Shown piece after piece: positions 17,317 to 25,222 of a DNA stretch of 64,000 nucleotides. The DNA is taken from positions 1 to 64,000 of the forward strand of contig DASVRP010000008.1 of the NCBI GenBank assembly GCA_036388555.1, given 5' to 3'. Within the stretch, counting starts at the first letter, position 1; every line of letters starts with the position of its first letter. The notes below the pieces were generated by a model. That model was given only the letters and a program-made list of their open reading frames with translations. It searched no databases and was not told the DNA's origin. The DNA is from UBA4665 sp036388555 (lineage in GTDB: Bacteria; Patescibacteriota; Saccharimonadia; Saccharimonadales; UBA4665). A program made the translations under genes and the position numbers.

Positions 17317-17325
17317 TGGTATAAT
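17317..17325 (+). promoter_or_regulatory. recA extended -10 promoter
   Basis: TGGTATAAT with TATAAT at 17320-17325, followed by a leader of about 45 nt to the recA ribosome-binding site. I see no LexA/SOS-type palindrome here. Confidence 0.55.
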
Positions 17326-17378
17326 AATAGTAACGACCGGAGAGGGTGTAACAGGTACTGAATATGGAGGGTATACTT

Positions 17379-18506
17379 ATGGCGGAAGACGCTCAGAAAA
17401 CTACAAACACGGATGCAAACCAGGCAGGGAACACCCCTGTTAATACAGATAAGGCCGACAAGCCGGAAAACACCAAGGCCACAAAGGCCGAGACCGCCAA
17501 GGCGGCAGCAGTCAGCGAAGGCAAGAACAAGGCCCTCGGACTGGCGCTTGAGACCATCGAGAAGCAGTTCGGCAAGGGCTCGATCATGAAGCTCGGCGAG
17601 TCGACGCACATCAATGTCGAGACCGTCCCGACCGGTTCAATCTCGCTCGATATCGCCCTTGGCGGCGGTATCCCGAAGGGGCGCATCGTCGAGATCTACG
17701 GGCCGGAAAGCTCCGGTAAGACGACGCTGACACTGCATGCTATCGCCGAGGTCCAGCGGGCCGGCGGTACGGCAGCGTTCATCGATGCCGAGCACGCCCT
17801 CGACCCGTCCTATGCCAAGCGCATCGGCGTCGACGTCGAGAACCTGCTGCTCAGCCAGCCGGATAACGGCGAGCAGGCACTTGAGATCACCGAGACCTTG
17901 GTCCGTTCCAATGCCGTCGACCTGATCGTCGTCGACTCCGTCGCCGCACTGGTGCCGCGTGCCGAGATCGAAGGCGACATGGGCGATTCCCATATGGGCC
18001 TGCAGGCCCGGCTGATGAGTCAGGCACTGCGCAAGCTGACAGGTGTCATCAGCCGCTCGCACACCACCGTCATCTTCATCAACCAGATACGCATGAAGAT
18101 CGGTGTCATGTTCGGTAACCCCGAGACGACGACCGGCGGTAACGCCCTCAAGTTCTATGCTTCCGTCCGTATGGACATCAGGCGCATCTCTCAGATCAAG
18201 CAGGGTGATGCCGTTATCGGCAACCGCACCCGCGTCAAGGTCGTCAAGAACAAGATTGCGCCACCGTTCCGCGAAGCCGAGTTCGATATTATGTACAACC
18301 AAGGCATTTCCCGTGCCGGCGATATCCTTGATCTGGCAGTCAATAAGAACATCGTCGAGAAGGCTGGTGCCTGGTTCAGCTACGAAGGCGCCAAGGTCGG
18401 ACAGGGCCGGGAAGCTTCCAAGAACTTCCTGATGGAGAACCCATCAATCATGGAAGAGATCGCTGGCAAGGTCCGTGCCGCCGCCGTTGACGCCGCCAAG
18501 GAGTAG
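17379..18506 (+). CDS. recA: Recombinase RecA
   Basis: 375 aa. Residues 1-48 are a low-complexity Lys/Ala/Thr/Asn extension not found in most RecA proteins; the core follows with A-L-E-T-I-E-K-Q-F-G-K-G-S-I-M, Walker A G-P-E-S-S-G-K-T-T, the L1/L2 loops and M-K-I-G-V-M-F-G-N-P-E-T-T. RecA coats ssDNA and drives strand exchange, and would integrate DNA taken up through ComEC. ATG 17379 is favoured over 17364 because GGAGG (17366-17370) lies 8 nt upstream of it. Confidence 0.97.
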   Translation: MAEDAQKTTNTDANQAGNTPVNTDKADKPENTKATKAETAKAAAVSEGKNKALGLALETIEKQFGKGSIMKLGESTHINVETVPTGSISLDIALGGGIPKGRIVEIYGPESSGKTTLTLHAIAEVQRAGGTAAFIDAEHALDPSYAKRIGVDVENLLLSQPDNGEQALEITETLVRSNAVDLIVVDSVAALVPRAEIEGDMGDSHMGLQARLMSQALRKLTGVISRSHTTVIFINQIRMKIGVMFGNPETTTGGNALKFYASVRMDIRRISQIKQGDAVIGNRTRVKVVKNKIAPPFREAEFDIMYNQGISRAGDILDLAVNKNIVEKAGAWFSYEGAKVGQGREASKNFLMENPSIMEEIAGKVRAAAVDAAKE

Positions 18507-18531
18507 TGCATGGAAGATAACCCATATACCA

Positions 18532-19269
18532 GTGAGTGATGGCAGCATCCTGGAAGGAAGGAGCAGCGATGAAATACTTGCTACTCCTTCCCCTGCATTT
18601 CCAAGACGCAGACAAAAGTCTACGGCCCCAGCAGGTCCCGCCAAGATTACCGCTATTAAACAGCAGGTAAAGCTACAGGGCCGTTACTCTATCTTTGTCG
18701 ACGACAGATACGCCTTCTCGCTCAGTGAAGGCGCCTTGCTGGACCAAAAGATATACATCGGCCAGGAAGTCACGCCCGAGCAGCTGGAGGAATACAAGGA
18801 CACGTCCAAGTTCGACAAGTCCTATGGACTGACGCTGGCATATGTCGCCCGGCGGCTGCGCAGTGAATGGGAACTGCGCGATTATTTCCGCCGCAAAGAG
18901 ATCGACGAGGACGCCGGCGACCGCATCCTGGAACAGCTACGCCATTTCGGCTATGTCAGCGATGAGAATTTCGCCCGCAGCTGGGTAGATAACCGCCGGG
19001 CCGTCAAGTCGGTCAGCCGGCGCCGCCTGACCCAGGAACTGCATCAGAAGCACGTCTCAGACGAAGTCATCCAGCACGTCCTCGAAGACGACACCACGAC
19101 CGATAGCGACACGCTGCGCGACCTCGTCCAGAAAAAACGCCGCCAGACCCGCTACCAGGATCCGGTGAAACTCATGCAGTACCTAGCACGCCAGGGCTAC
19201 AACTACTCTGATATCAAGCAGGCGCTTGGCGACGCTGCCGACCGCTCAGATGACGCCGAAAACGACTAA
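18532..19269 (+). CDS. recX: RecA regulator RecX
   Basis: About 245 aa if started at GTG 18532; the family core begins near K-I-T-A-I-K-Q-Q (about 18650) and shows three RecX helical repeats with L-x-Y-V-A-R-R-L-R-S-x-W-E-L-R-D and the F-x-R-S-W-V-D-N-R motif. RecX binds RecA filaments and limits their activity. The start is uncertain: the only good ribosome-binding site plus ATG (18569) is in another frame and stops after 33 codons. The gene follows recA by 25 bp and is presumably co-transcribed. Confidence 0.8.
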   Translation: MSDGSILEGRSSDEILATPSPAFPRRRQKSTAPAGPAKITAIKQQVKLQGRYSIFVDDRYAFSLSEGALLDQKIYIGQEVTPEQLEEYKDTSKFDKSYGLTLAYVARRLRSEWELRDYFRRKEIDEDAGDRILEQLRHFGYVSDENFARSWVDNRRAVKSVSRRRLTQELHQKHVSDEVIQHVLEDDTTTDSDTLRDLVQKKRRQTRYQDPVKLMQYLARQGYNYSDIKQALGDAADRSDDAEND

Positions 19270-19298
19270 GCATTCTTAGGTCCATGTTACCGGGCCGG

Positions 19299-19817
19299 CT
19301 AGGCGACAGCTGCCGTCGCCGGCGCGCGGGTCGGCTGCAGCAGGTCATTGATGATCACTTTTTTTGCAGTGACCTCTTGTATCTGGTTACGGTCGACACT
19401 CAGGCTGCCTGTAGTCAGGCTTTTTAAGAGCGATCTCGAAACATATATCTTCTGAATGAACATCGTGCCGGTTTCAAACGCGTAATCGCTGACCTTGCCG
19501 ACCTTATCCTTGCTGACCGTCTCGACCGGCTTGCCGATCAAGTCGAAGTCTGTCTCGAGGACTTTCTTAAGGCGTACCAGTTCCGAGGGGTCGGATAGTG
19601 CATCGAAATCGTTGACGACCACCCCCTGCGGCAGTACATCCCTGATGTCCTGGTAGAGCAGAACCGATTGTGTACGATCGTCCAGGGCGGCGCAGTAGAA
19701 GCCTTCGATCTTCAGAGTATCAGGATTGATGATAGGCCCGGTGATCCGGGCGATCGGGCTTCCCGTGCGCAAGGATAGCACTTCGCGGTTCAGCATAGTT
19801 CCGGATAATTGCAACAT
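19299..19817 (-). CDS. PRC-barrel domain protein
   Basis: 172 aa, two PRC-barrel-like beta units: residues about 8-85 (L-x-x-x-V-x-S-L-x-T-G-x-P-I-A-R-I) and 92-165 (D-L-I-G-K-P-V-E-T-V-S-K-D-K-V-G-K-V). PRC barrels occur in RimM and photosynthetic H subunits and in stand-alone bacterial proteins of uncertain role. ATG 19817 is preceded by minus-strand TATACT (19829-19824) with exactly 6 nt between and no ribosome-binding site, so probably leaderless. Confidence 0.75.
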   Translation of the reverse strand: MLQLSGTMLNREVLSLRTGSPIARITGPIINPDTLKIEGFYCAALDDRTQSVLLYQDIRDVLPQGVVVNDFDALSDPSELVRLKKVLETDFDLIGKPVETVSKDKVGKVSDYAFETGTMFIQKIYVSRSLLKSLTTGSLSVDRNQIQEVTAKKVIINDLLQPTRAPATAAVA

Positions 19818-19898
19818 GCATACAGTATACCGGAAATAATAATTTCATCGCTAACGCCGTACGTCGTTGTAGAAAAATAGTACCGATTATGCTACTGC

Positions 19899-19927
19899 TT
19901 GCAGTCGGATTCCGGCGCGCCTACTAT
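19899..19927 (+). promoter_or_regulatory. Leaderless promoter of the lamin-tail protein gene
   Basis: TTGCAG (19899-19904), 17-bp spacer, TACTAT (19922-19927), then 6 nt and ATG 19934. The ideal spacing decides the start codon in favour of 19934 over the upstream ATG at 19889. Confidence 0.55.
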
Positions 19928-19933
19928 GAGCCC

Positions 19934-21496
19934 ATGTTTCGGGTAACACGGCATATCGGGGTGGAAATCATGGCATTCCTGGCAGTTTTACTGCTGGTAT
20001 TTCCCGTATATGCGGGTGCGCTTGCAACGGCTGCGACCACCCAGATTCAGACACCCGAAATCCTTATCACCGAAATCCAGACGAATGGTGGCTCGGCGGC
20101 GCTTGAGTTTATAGAACTTTACAATACGACGGACCGGGATATCGTTTTTGGAGATGATCTGGTAGCGGGCAGAGCCGTCTGGACGCTCCAGTTCTTCAAT
20201 GCAGCCGCCGTCAAAACTGGCGTTCCCGTCTGGACGACCGCTGCGACCAGCTCTAATTCGGTCGCGCTGCGGGGCACTATCTCTGCCCATGATTACTTCG
20301 TCCTGGCCAGTACCGATTACAAGCCGGGGGCTACCGAACCTGACCAGGTATATGCACCAGGTGCTTCGCGCCTGATGACCGATACAGGTGGCGGCTTGCA
20401 GCTCGTCAGTACGGATGGCAGTGACGCACCGGCAATCTGGCATGACCGCGTGATGTGGCTCAACGCGGCAGCCGCAGCTCTGCCGGCAGGTGTGCTCCCA
20501 GCTCCTGTCCCAGGTTCCAGCTTGCAGCGGCAGCCTGCGGAGGCTGACAGCTACGTTGCCGCTGATGGTAAGCTTGGCGGGTTAGTAGCCGCTGCGCAGA
20601 TCTCGCCGCTTGATATGTGGCAGGCAACATCGCCACCGCCTGTCCCTCAACCGGAGGTTCCAGTACCAGAGGTTCCCGGTGATAGGCAAGACGATGATGC
20701 ATCGGAAGATATAGTTCAGCCATACGTGACCGAGTTGTTGCCGAATCCAGCCAGTCCCCAGACAGATGCGGCACATGAGTATATCGAAATCTACAACCCC
20801 GGTGATACCGAGGTAGATCTGGAAGATTACAAACTGGGGGTGGGGACGACGACACGACATGAGTACCGGCTGCCGGCCGACACCGTCGTGGCACCTCACG
20901 GATACGCTGCATTCTATTCGGCTGATACCCGGCTATCATTGGCGAACAGCGGCGGCCAGGCGCGTCTGTCGGAACCGGACGGGGATGTGCTGAGCGAGAC
21001 ACAGATATACGGGACGGCCACCGACAATACCGCCTGGTCACTGCAGGACGGCACCTGGCAGTGGTCGGCCACCCCAACTCCGGCCGCGGCCAACAGCATC
21101 GTCGCACCACTCGCCAAGGCGGCTGCCAAACCAGCTGCCACCAAAACTGCTGCGACCACCAAGACAGCCGCCAAGAAACAGGCTACCGCCACCAAAGCAT
21201 CGGCCGCGAAGACCAGGTCTGCCGCTGCCAAAAAGGCCAAAGCCGCCAAAGCTGCAGCCAAAAAGAAGACCAAGAAGCCGAAGACGACGACCATCAGTAC
21301 GGCTGCTGCCGTCAAGCCCAAACCGCCGATACATACCGCTATACTTGTCGCCGTGGCGGTGGGCGCGGTACTATACGGTCTGTATGAATACCGCCATGAC
21401 ATATCAAACAAGTTCTCAGAGTTCCGAGAAAACCGGGCAGCTCGCCGCGGAAATCGGGGCCCGGCTGCGCGGCGGCGAAGTCATAGTGCTTACTAG
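19934..21496 (+). CDS. Surface protein with two lamin-tail domains and a basic C-terminal tail
   Basis: 520 aa. Hydrophobic signal/anchor (about 10-33), first lamin-tail (LTD) domain about 45-165 (I-L-I-T-E-I-Q-T-N-G ... F-I-E-L-Y-N), Pro-rich linker (200-235), second LTD about 238-360 (Y-V-T-E-L-L-P-N-P ... Y-I-E-I-Y-N-P), then an approximately 75-residue Ala/Lys/Thr-rich segment resembling histone H1 or HU tails, a transmembrane helix (about 462-480) and a short Arg-rich end. LTDs are beta-sandwiches often on secreted nucleases and adhesins. A DNA- or envelope-binding surface role is plausible but inferred. Its last 113 bp overlap tsaE. Confidence 0.65.
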   Translation: MFRVTRHIGVEIMAFLAVLLLVFPVYAGALATAATTQIQTPEILITEIQTNGGSAALEFIELYNTTDRDIVFGDDLVAGRAVWTLQFFNAAAVKTGVPVWTTAATSSNSVALRGTISAHDYFVLASTDYKPGATEPDQVYAPGASRLMTDTGGGLQLVSTDGSDAPAIWHDRVMWLNAAAAALPAGVLPAPVPGSSLQRQPAEADSYVAADGKLGGLVAAAQISPLDMWQATSPPPVPQPEVPVPEVPGDRQDDDASEDIVQPYVTELLPNPASPQTDAAHEYIEIYNPGDTEVDLEDYKLGVGTTTRHEYRLPADTVVAPHGYAAFYSADTRLSLANSGGQARLSEPDGDVLSETQIYGTATDNTAWSLQDGTWQWSATPTPAAANSIVAPLAKAAAKPAATKTAATTKTAAKKQATATKASAAKTRSAAAKKAKAAKAAAKKKTKKPKTTTISTAAAVKPKPPIHTAILVAVAVGAVLYGLYEYRHDISNKFSEFRENRAARRGNRGPAARRRSHSAY

Positions 21497-21863
21497 CGAC
21501 CTCGGCGGCGGCAAGACTGCCTTCGTGCGCGGACTCGCCCGGGGCATGGGCAGTGCCGACCATGTTGCCAGCCCGACCTTCACGATCAGCCGTGAGTATA
21601 AAGCGCCGGCCAAAGGCCTGACCCTGTATCATTTTGATTTCTATCGTCTACAGGAACCTGGGCTTATCGCCCACGAGCTCGCCGAGACGATCGACGATCC
21701 AGAGGCGGTCATCGCCATCGAATGGGGGCAGATCGTCGAGGATGTACTTCCGGAGCAGCAGATGGCGGTCGAGATCGTCCGGACTGGCGAGTCGACCCGG
21801 CAATTCACATTCAACTACCCGTCGGAACTGGCATATCTGCTGCCGGAGGGCATGCCATGCTGA
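21384..21863 (+). CDS. tsaE: tRNA threonylcarbamoyladenosine ATPase TsaE
   Basis: 159 aa. P-loop D-L-G-G-G-K-T near residue 40, then S-P-T-F-T-I-S-R-E-Y and Y-H-F-D-F-Y-R-L motifs, and E-W-G. TsaE drives turnover of the TsaBD complex that makes t6A37 on ANN-decoding tRNAs. Start taken at ATG 21384, 6 nt after TATACG; ATG 21396 is possible. Either way it begins inside the end of the upstream gene, a long overlap for this genome. The stop overlaps the tsaB start. Confidence 0.92.
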   Translation: MNTAMTYQTSSQSSEKTGQLAAEIGARLRGGEVIVLTSDLGGGKTAFVRGLARGMGSADHVASPTFTISREYKAPAKGLTLYHFDFYRLQEPGLIAHELAETIDDPEAVIAIEWGQIVEDVLPEQQMAVEIVRTGESTRQFTFNYPSELAYLLPEGMPC

Positions 21864-22282
21864 TACTTGCTGCCCGGACGGACAAGCCGGACGCCGAGCT
21901 GTATCTGTTCCGCGCTACCGAGAAGCTCGCGGAAGTATCATGGCTGGCCCATCGACAATTGGCTGAAACCCTGCACTTGAAGGTTAAGGAATTGCTTGAT
22001 GCACAGGGTCTTACTCTCACTGATCTTGAAGGTGTCTGTGTCTATCAGGGGCCGGGAAGTTTCACCGGACTTCGCATCGGACTGTCGGTCACCAATGCTT
22101 TAGCTTACAGCTTGGAGATTCCTATCGTCACACAATCTGGTGATGGTTGGCTGCAGCAGGGTATAAACCGGCTGACATCCGGCGGGAATGATCTGGTAGC
22201 GATGCCGGAATACGGCGCAGAGGTGCATATTACTCCGCACCGCACCGTACCCAGGACATCAGTCCGCCCAACCAAACATTGA
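21857..22282 (+). CDS. tsaB: TsaB-like protein, short form
   Basis: 141 aa against about 220-240 for typical TsaB. The N-terminal half is clear: G-P-G-S-F-T-G-L-R-I-G motif at about 73, followed by the A-L-A-Y-S helix and the I-P-I-V-T strand. TsaB is the dimerisation partner of TsaD in t6A synthesis. The C-terminal half diverges after about residue 105 and ends early. That could be a genuine minimal TsaB or a truncation; no tsaD is in the window. GGAGG lies 8 nt upstream of ATG 21857. Confidence 0.75.
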   Translation: MLILAARTDKPDAELYLFRATEKLAEVSWLAHRQLAETLHLKVKELLDAQGLTLTDLEGVCVYQGPGSFTGLRIGLSVTNALAYSLEIPIVTQSGDGWLQQGINRLTSGGNDLVAMPEYGAEVHITPHRTVPRTSVRPTKH

Positions 22283-22491
22283 CGGTTTGCACCTTCTCAG
22301 CGTATAGTTTATGATAGGATTTGACATCAGCATCCGGGCCCGGCCTGGCGGCGCATCAACCTATAATTACCATAAAGTCATTCGATCATAAGATACAGGG
22401 CACGGCACCGCGGACGCGGAACTAGTGAAGTGATAGCGATCGTTCTACCGCAGGCCTAGCCCGTATCTCTACAGAATAGAAAGGAATCACA

Positions 22492-24006
22492 ATGGATCCA
22501 ATCACCATTGTCTTAGCTCTATTGGGGCTAGGTATCGGGTTCGGGGCGCACACAGTCCTGAATAACAAGAAGGTCGGTTCGGCCAAGAAGCTGGCAACTG
22601 ACGAAGCTGAACGGGCGCAGAAAGAGGCTGACAGGACGATAGCCAAGGCCCGCGATGAAGCCGCCAAGCTGGCTGAGGAGGCCCGCAAGGATGAACAGGC
22701 GCGGCGCCATGAACTGAAGGATCTCGAGGCCCGCATCATCACCCGCGAGGAATCGCTTGACAAGAAGCTCGACGAGCTGGACACACGCACAGAAAAGCTC
22801 CGCCGCAGTGAAGATGAAGTCGAAAAGCTCAAGAATGAGATCCGCGATATCCGTACCCGCCAGCAGGAAAAACTCGAGAAGGTCGCCAAGCTCAGCAAGG
22901 CCGAGGCTGCCGAAAAACTGATGCAGATGACCGAACGTGACATCAGTAATGATCTCGTAGGTATGATCAACAAGCTGCAGAACGAAGCCCGCGATAATGC
23001 CGAAGAAAAGGCGGCGCTGATCATCACGACCGCCATGGAGCGGATGTCCAGTGAAGTTACCGCCGAACGCACCGTAACCAGCGTCAAGCTTGAAGACGAG
23101 GAGATGAAGGGCCGCATCATCGGCAAGGAAGGCCGCAATATCCAGGCACTGCAGCGGGCGACCGGTGTCGACATCATGGTTGACGACACGCCCGGATACA
23201 TCGTGCTCAGCTCGTTCGATCCCGTACGGCGCGAGGTCGCCCGCCAGGCGCTCGAACTGCTCCTGAAGGACGGCCGTGTCCACCCGGGCCGCATCGAGGA
23301 AGTCGTCGAGAAGGCCGGGAAGAACGTCGAAAAGGATGTCCTGCGCGCTGGCGAGGACGCCGCCCGGGAAGTCGGCATCATCGGTATACCGAAAGAGGTA
23401 TTACACCTGCTCGGTGAGCTGCGCTTCCGTACCAGTTACGGCCAGAACGTCCTCAAGCACAGCACCGAGATGGCCCACATCGCCGGCATGATCGCCGAAG
23501 AGGTCGGCGCCAACGTCAAGACCGCCAAGTATGCCGCCCTGGTCCATGACCTCGGCAAGGCGCTGACACACAAGATGGAAGGCAAACACCACCACATCTC
23601 TGGTGAGATGCTCCGCAAATATGGTGCCCCCGAAGAAGTTGCCAAGGCAGCCGAACAGCACCATGATGACGTCGAGGCCACCACAGTGGAAGCGCTCATC
23701 ATCCGCGTCGTTGACGCCATCAGCGCCTCACGGCCAGGCGCGCGCAACATCTCGGCCGAGAACTTCGGCGAACGCATGCGTGACCTCGAGAACGTCGCCA
23801 ACGGCTTCCCAGGCATCGAGAAATCCTACGCCATATCCGCCGGCCGCGAAGTCCGGGTCTTCGTCCGCCCGAGCCAGGTCGACGACCTGACCGCCATCAA
23901 ACTGGCCCGCGACATCGCCACCAAGATCGAATCAAGCATGCAGTACCCAGGCACCATCAAAGTCAACGTCATCCGTGAAACCCGCGCCATAGAGTTCGCT
24001 AAGTAG
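22492..24006 (+). CDS. rny: Ribonuclease Y
   Basis: 504 aa, the normal length. N-terminal transmembrane anchor (4-22), a long charged coiled coil (25-190), KH RNA-binding domain (about 200-265, G-R-I-I-G-K-E-G-R-N-I), and an HD hydrolase domain (about 320-410) with H-D-L-G-K-A. RNase Y is the membrane-bound endonuclease that initiates mRNA decay. AAAGGAAT ribosome-binding site upstream. The 209-bp gap before it (22283-22491) holds TTGACA at 22321 and TATAAT at 22362, not correctly spaced to each other, and nothing else I recognise. Confidence 0.97.
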   Translation: MDPITIVLALLGLGIGFGAHTVLNNKKVGSAKKLATDEAERAQKEADRTIAKARDEAAKLAEEARKDEQARRHELKDLEARIITREESLDKKLDELDTRTEKLRRSEDEVEKLKNEIRDIRTRQQEKLEKVAKLSKAEAAEKLMQMTERDISNDLVGMINKLQNEARDNAEEKAALIITTAMERMSSEVTAERTVTSVKLEDEEMKGRIIGKEGRNIQALQRATGVDIMVDDTPGYIVLSSFDPVRREVARQALELLLKDGRVHPGRIEEVVEKAGKNVEKDVLRAGEDAAREVGIIGIPKEVLHLLGELRFRTSYGQNVLKHSTEMAHIAGMIAEEVGANVKTAKYAALVHDLGKALTHKMEGKHHHISGEMLRKYGAPEEVAKAAEQHHDDVEATTVEALIIRVVDAISASRPGARNISAENFGERMRDLENVANGFPGIEKSYAISAGREVRVFVRPSQVDDLTAIKLARDIATKIESSMQYPGTIKVNVIRETRAIEFAK

Positions 24007-24009
24007 TTC

Positions 24010-24627
24010 ATGATAAAAGCAGTCCTGTTCGATTACGGCGGAGTCATGAGCGACGGAGGACGTGGCGTAGAGATCACCGAGCGAATCGCCGCCAACCTGG
24101 ATGTCAGTAAAGAGCGGGCGCTTGACCTGCTCGATGTCGGCTGGACCCTATACGCCAACGGCACGATCTCCGAAGATGAATTCTGGAGCCAACTAGAATC
24201 AGCTTACGGGCAGCCGGTACCGGTAGAGAAGCGGAATATATGGAACAGCTGGGAGGTCATGCGGCCCAAGCCGGAGATGGTAAAGTTCGTACATGATCTC
24301 AAGGCTCGGCAACTGCAGGTCGGGTTATTGTCCAACGTCATCCCGTACACGATGAACCAGATCCGGGAGCACTGCGTCTACGATAACTTTGATTTTACGA
24401 TCCTCTCGGCCGAAGTCGGTTATGGCAAGCCAGACCCCGAAATCTACCAGCTGGCGCTCGATAAACTTCCAGGCATACGACCGGAGGAGATCATCTTCAT
24501 CGACGACCAGGAGCGTTTTCTCGTTCCCGCCCGCACGCTCGGTATACATACTGTCGCAGCAGTTGATCCAACTCAGATTATTGCCGAAACCGAATCCCTG
24601 ATCGAAAGACTTGCAAATGAAGCCTGA
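24010..24627 (+). CDS. HAD-superfamily hydrolase
   Basis: 205 aa. Motif I D-Y-G-G-V near residue 8 (the first Asp is the nucleophile), motif II L-S-N near 97, Lys in G-K-P-D-P near 141 and motif IV I-D-D near 161. An alpha-helical cap sits between motifs I and II, as in subfamily IA. It starts 3 bp after rny and overlaps the next gene by 11 bp, so it belongs to the same operon. Probably a small-molecule phosphatase; substrate unknown. Confidence 0.85.
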   Translation: MIKAVLFDYGGVMSDGGRGVEITERIAANLDVSKERALDLLDVGWTLYANGTISEDEFWSQLESAYGQPVPVEKRNIWNSWEVMRPKPEMVKFVHDLKARQLQVGLLSNVIPYTMNQIREHCVYDNFDFTILSAEVGYGKPDPEIYQLALDKLPGIRPEEIIFIDDQERFLVPARTLGIHTVAAVDPTQIIAETESLIERLANEA

Positions 24628-25222
24628 AATCGAAGTAAAATTCCTGTCTGCCGACCACGACAGTCTGAGACAAAAACTTTCTGACGCAGGGGCTGTCTGC
24701 GTCCAGCCGATGCGGCTTATGAAGAGGAAGACTTTTGATTTTCCTGACGACCGGTTGAGGATTGACAGGAATGGCTGGGCACGGATCCGGGATGAAGGTG
24801 ATAAGATCACGATGTCATACAAACAACTGAATGACCGAAGCCTGCATGGTACGCATGAAGTTAATCTGATAATCGATAGTTTCGAAAGCGGCGATGCATT
24901 CTTATGTGAGTTAGGGCTGATACAGAAATCGTACATTGAGACGAAACGGGAGAGCTGGCACCTCGAAGACTTTGAAATTGAACTGGATGTCTGGCCGTGG
25001 GCTAAGCCGTATATTGAGATAGAAGGTCCCGATGAGACCACGCTGCGCCAGCTGGCTGACCGGCTTGGACTGGATTGGAGCTCGTCATGTTTCGGGAGTG
25101 TAGAAATAGTCTATCAGGCTGAGTATGATATTACAGAAGACGAATTCAACGACATACCTGTCGTGACATTCGATACGGCACCACCAGAGTTTTTAGTAGA
25201 GAGGAAACGGAAGCAGATATGA
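24617..25222 (+). CDS. CYTH-domain protein (class IV adenylate cyclase/thiamine triphosphatase-like)
   Basis: 201 aa. Begins K-P-E-I-E-V-K-F, the ExExK signature of CYTH domains, followed by R-L-R-I and the conserved K-R-E-S-W and E-L-D-x-W-P motifs of the triphosphate tunnel. Family members hydrolyse triphosphates such as ThTP or PPPi, or make cAMP. ATG 24617 gives the signature at its usual place. Coupled to the HAD gene upstream and, by ATGA, to the phosphoesterase gene downstream. Confidence 0.85.
   Translation: MKPEIEVKFLSADHDSLRQKLSDAGAVCVQPMRLMKRKTFDFPDDRLRIDRNGWARIRDEGDKITMSYKQLNDRSLHGTHEVNLIIDSFESGDAFLCELGLIQKSYIETKRESWHLEDFEIELDVWPWAKPYIEIEGPDETTLRQLADRLGLDWSSSCFGSVEIVYQAEYDITEDEFNDIPVVTFDTAPPEFLVERKRKQI

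Noticed and set aside
17233..17317. 4.5S SRP RNA or riboswitch upstream of recA
   Set aside because: The conserved SRP apical loop sequence is absent and no riboswitch core is recognisable; kept only as an unnamed structured region.
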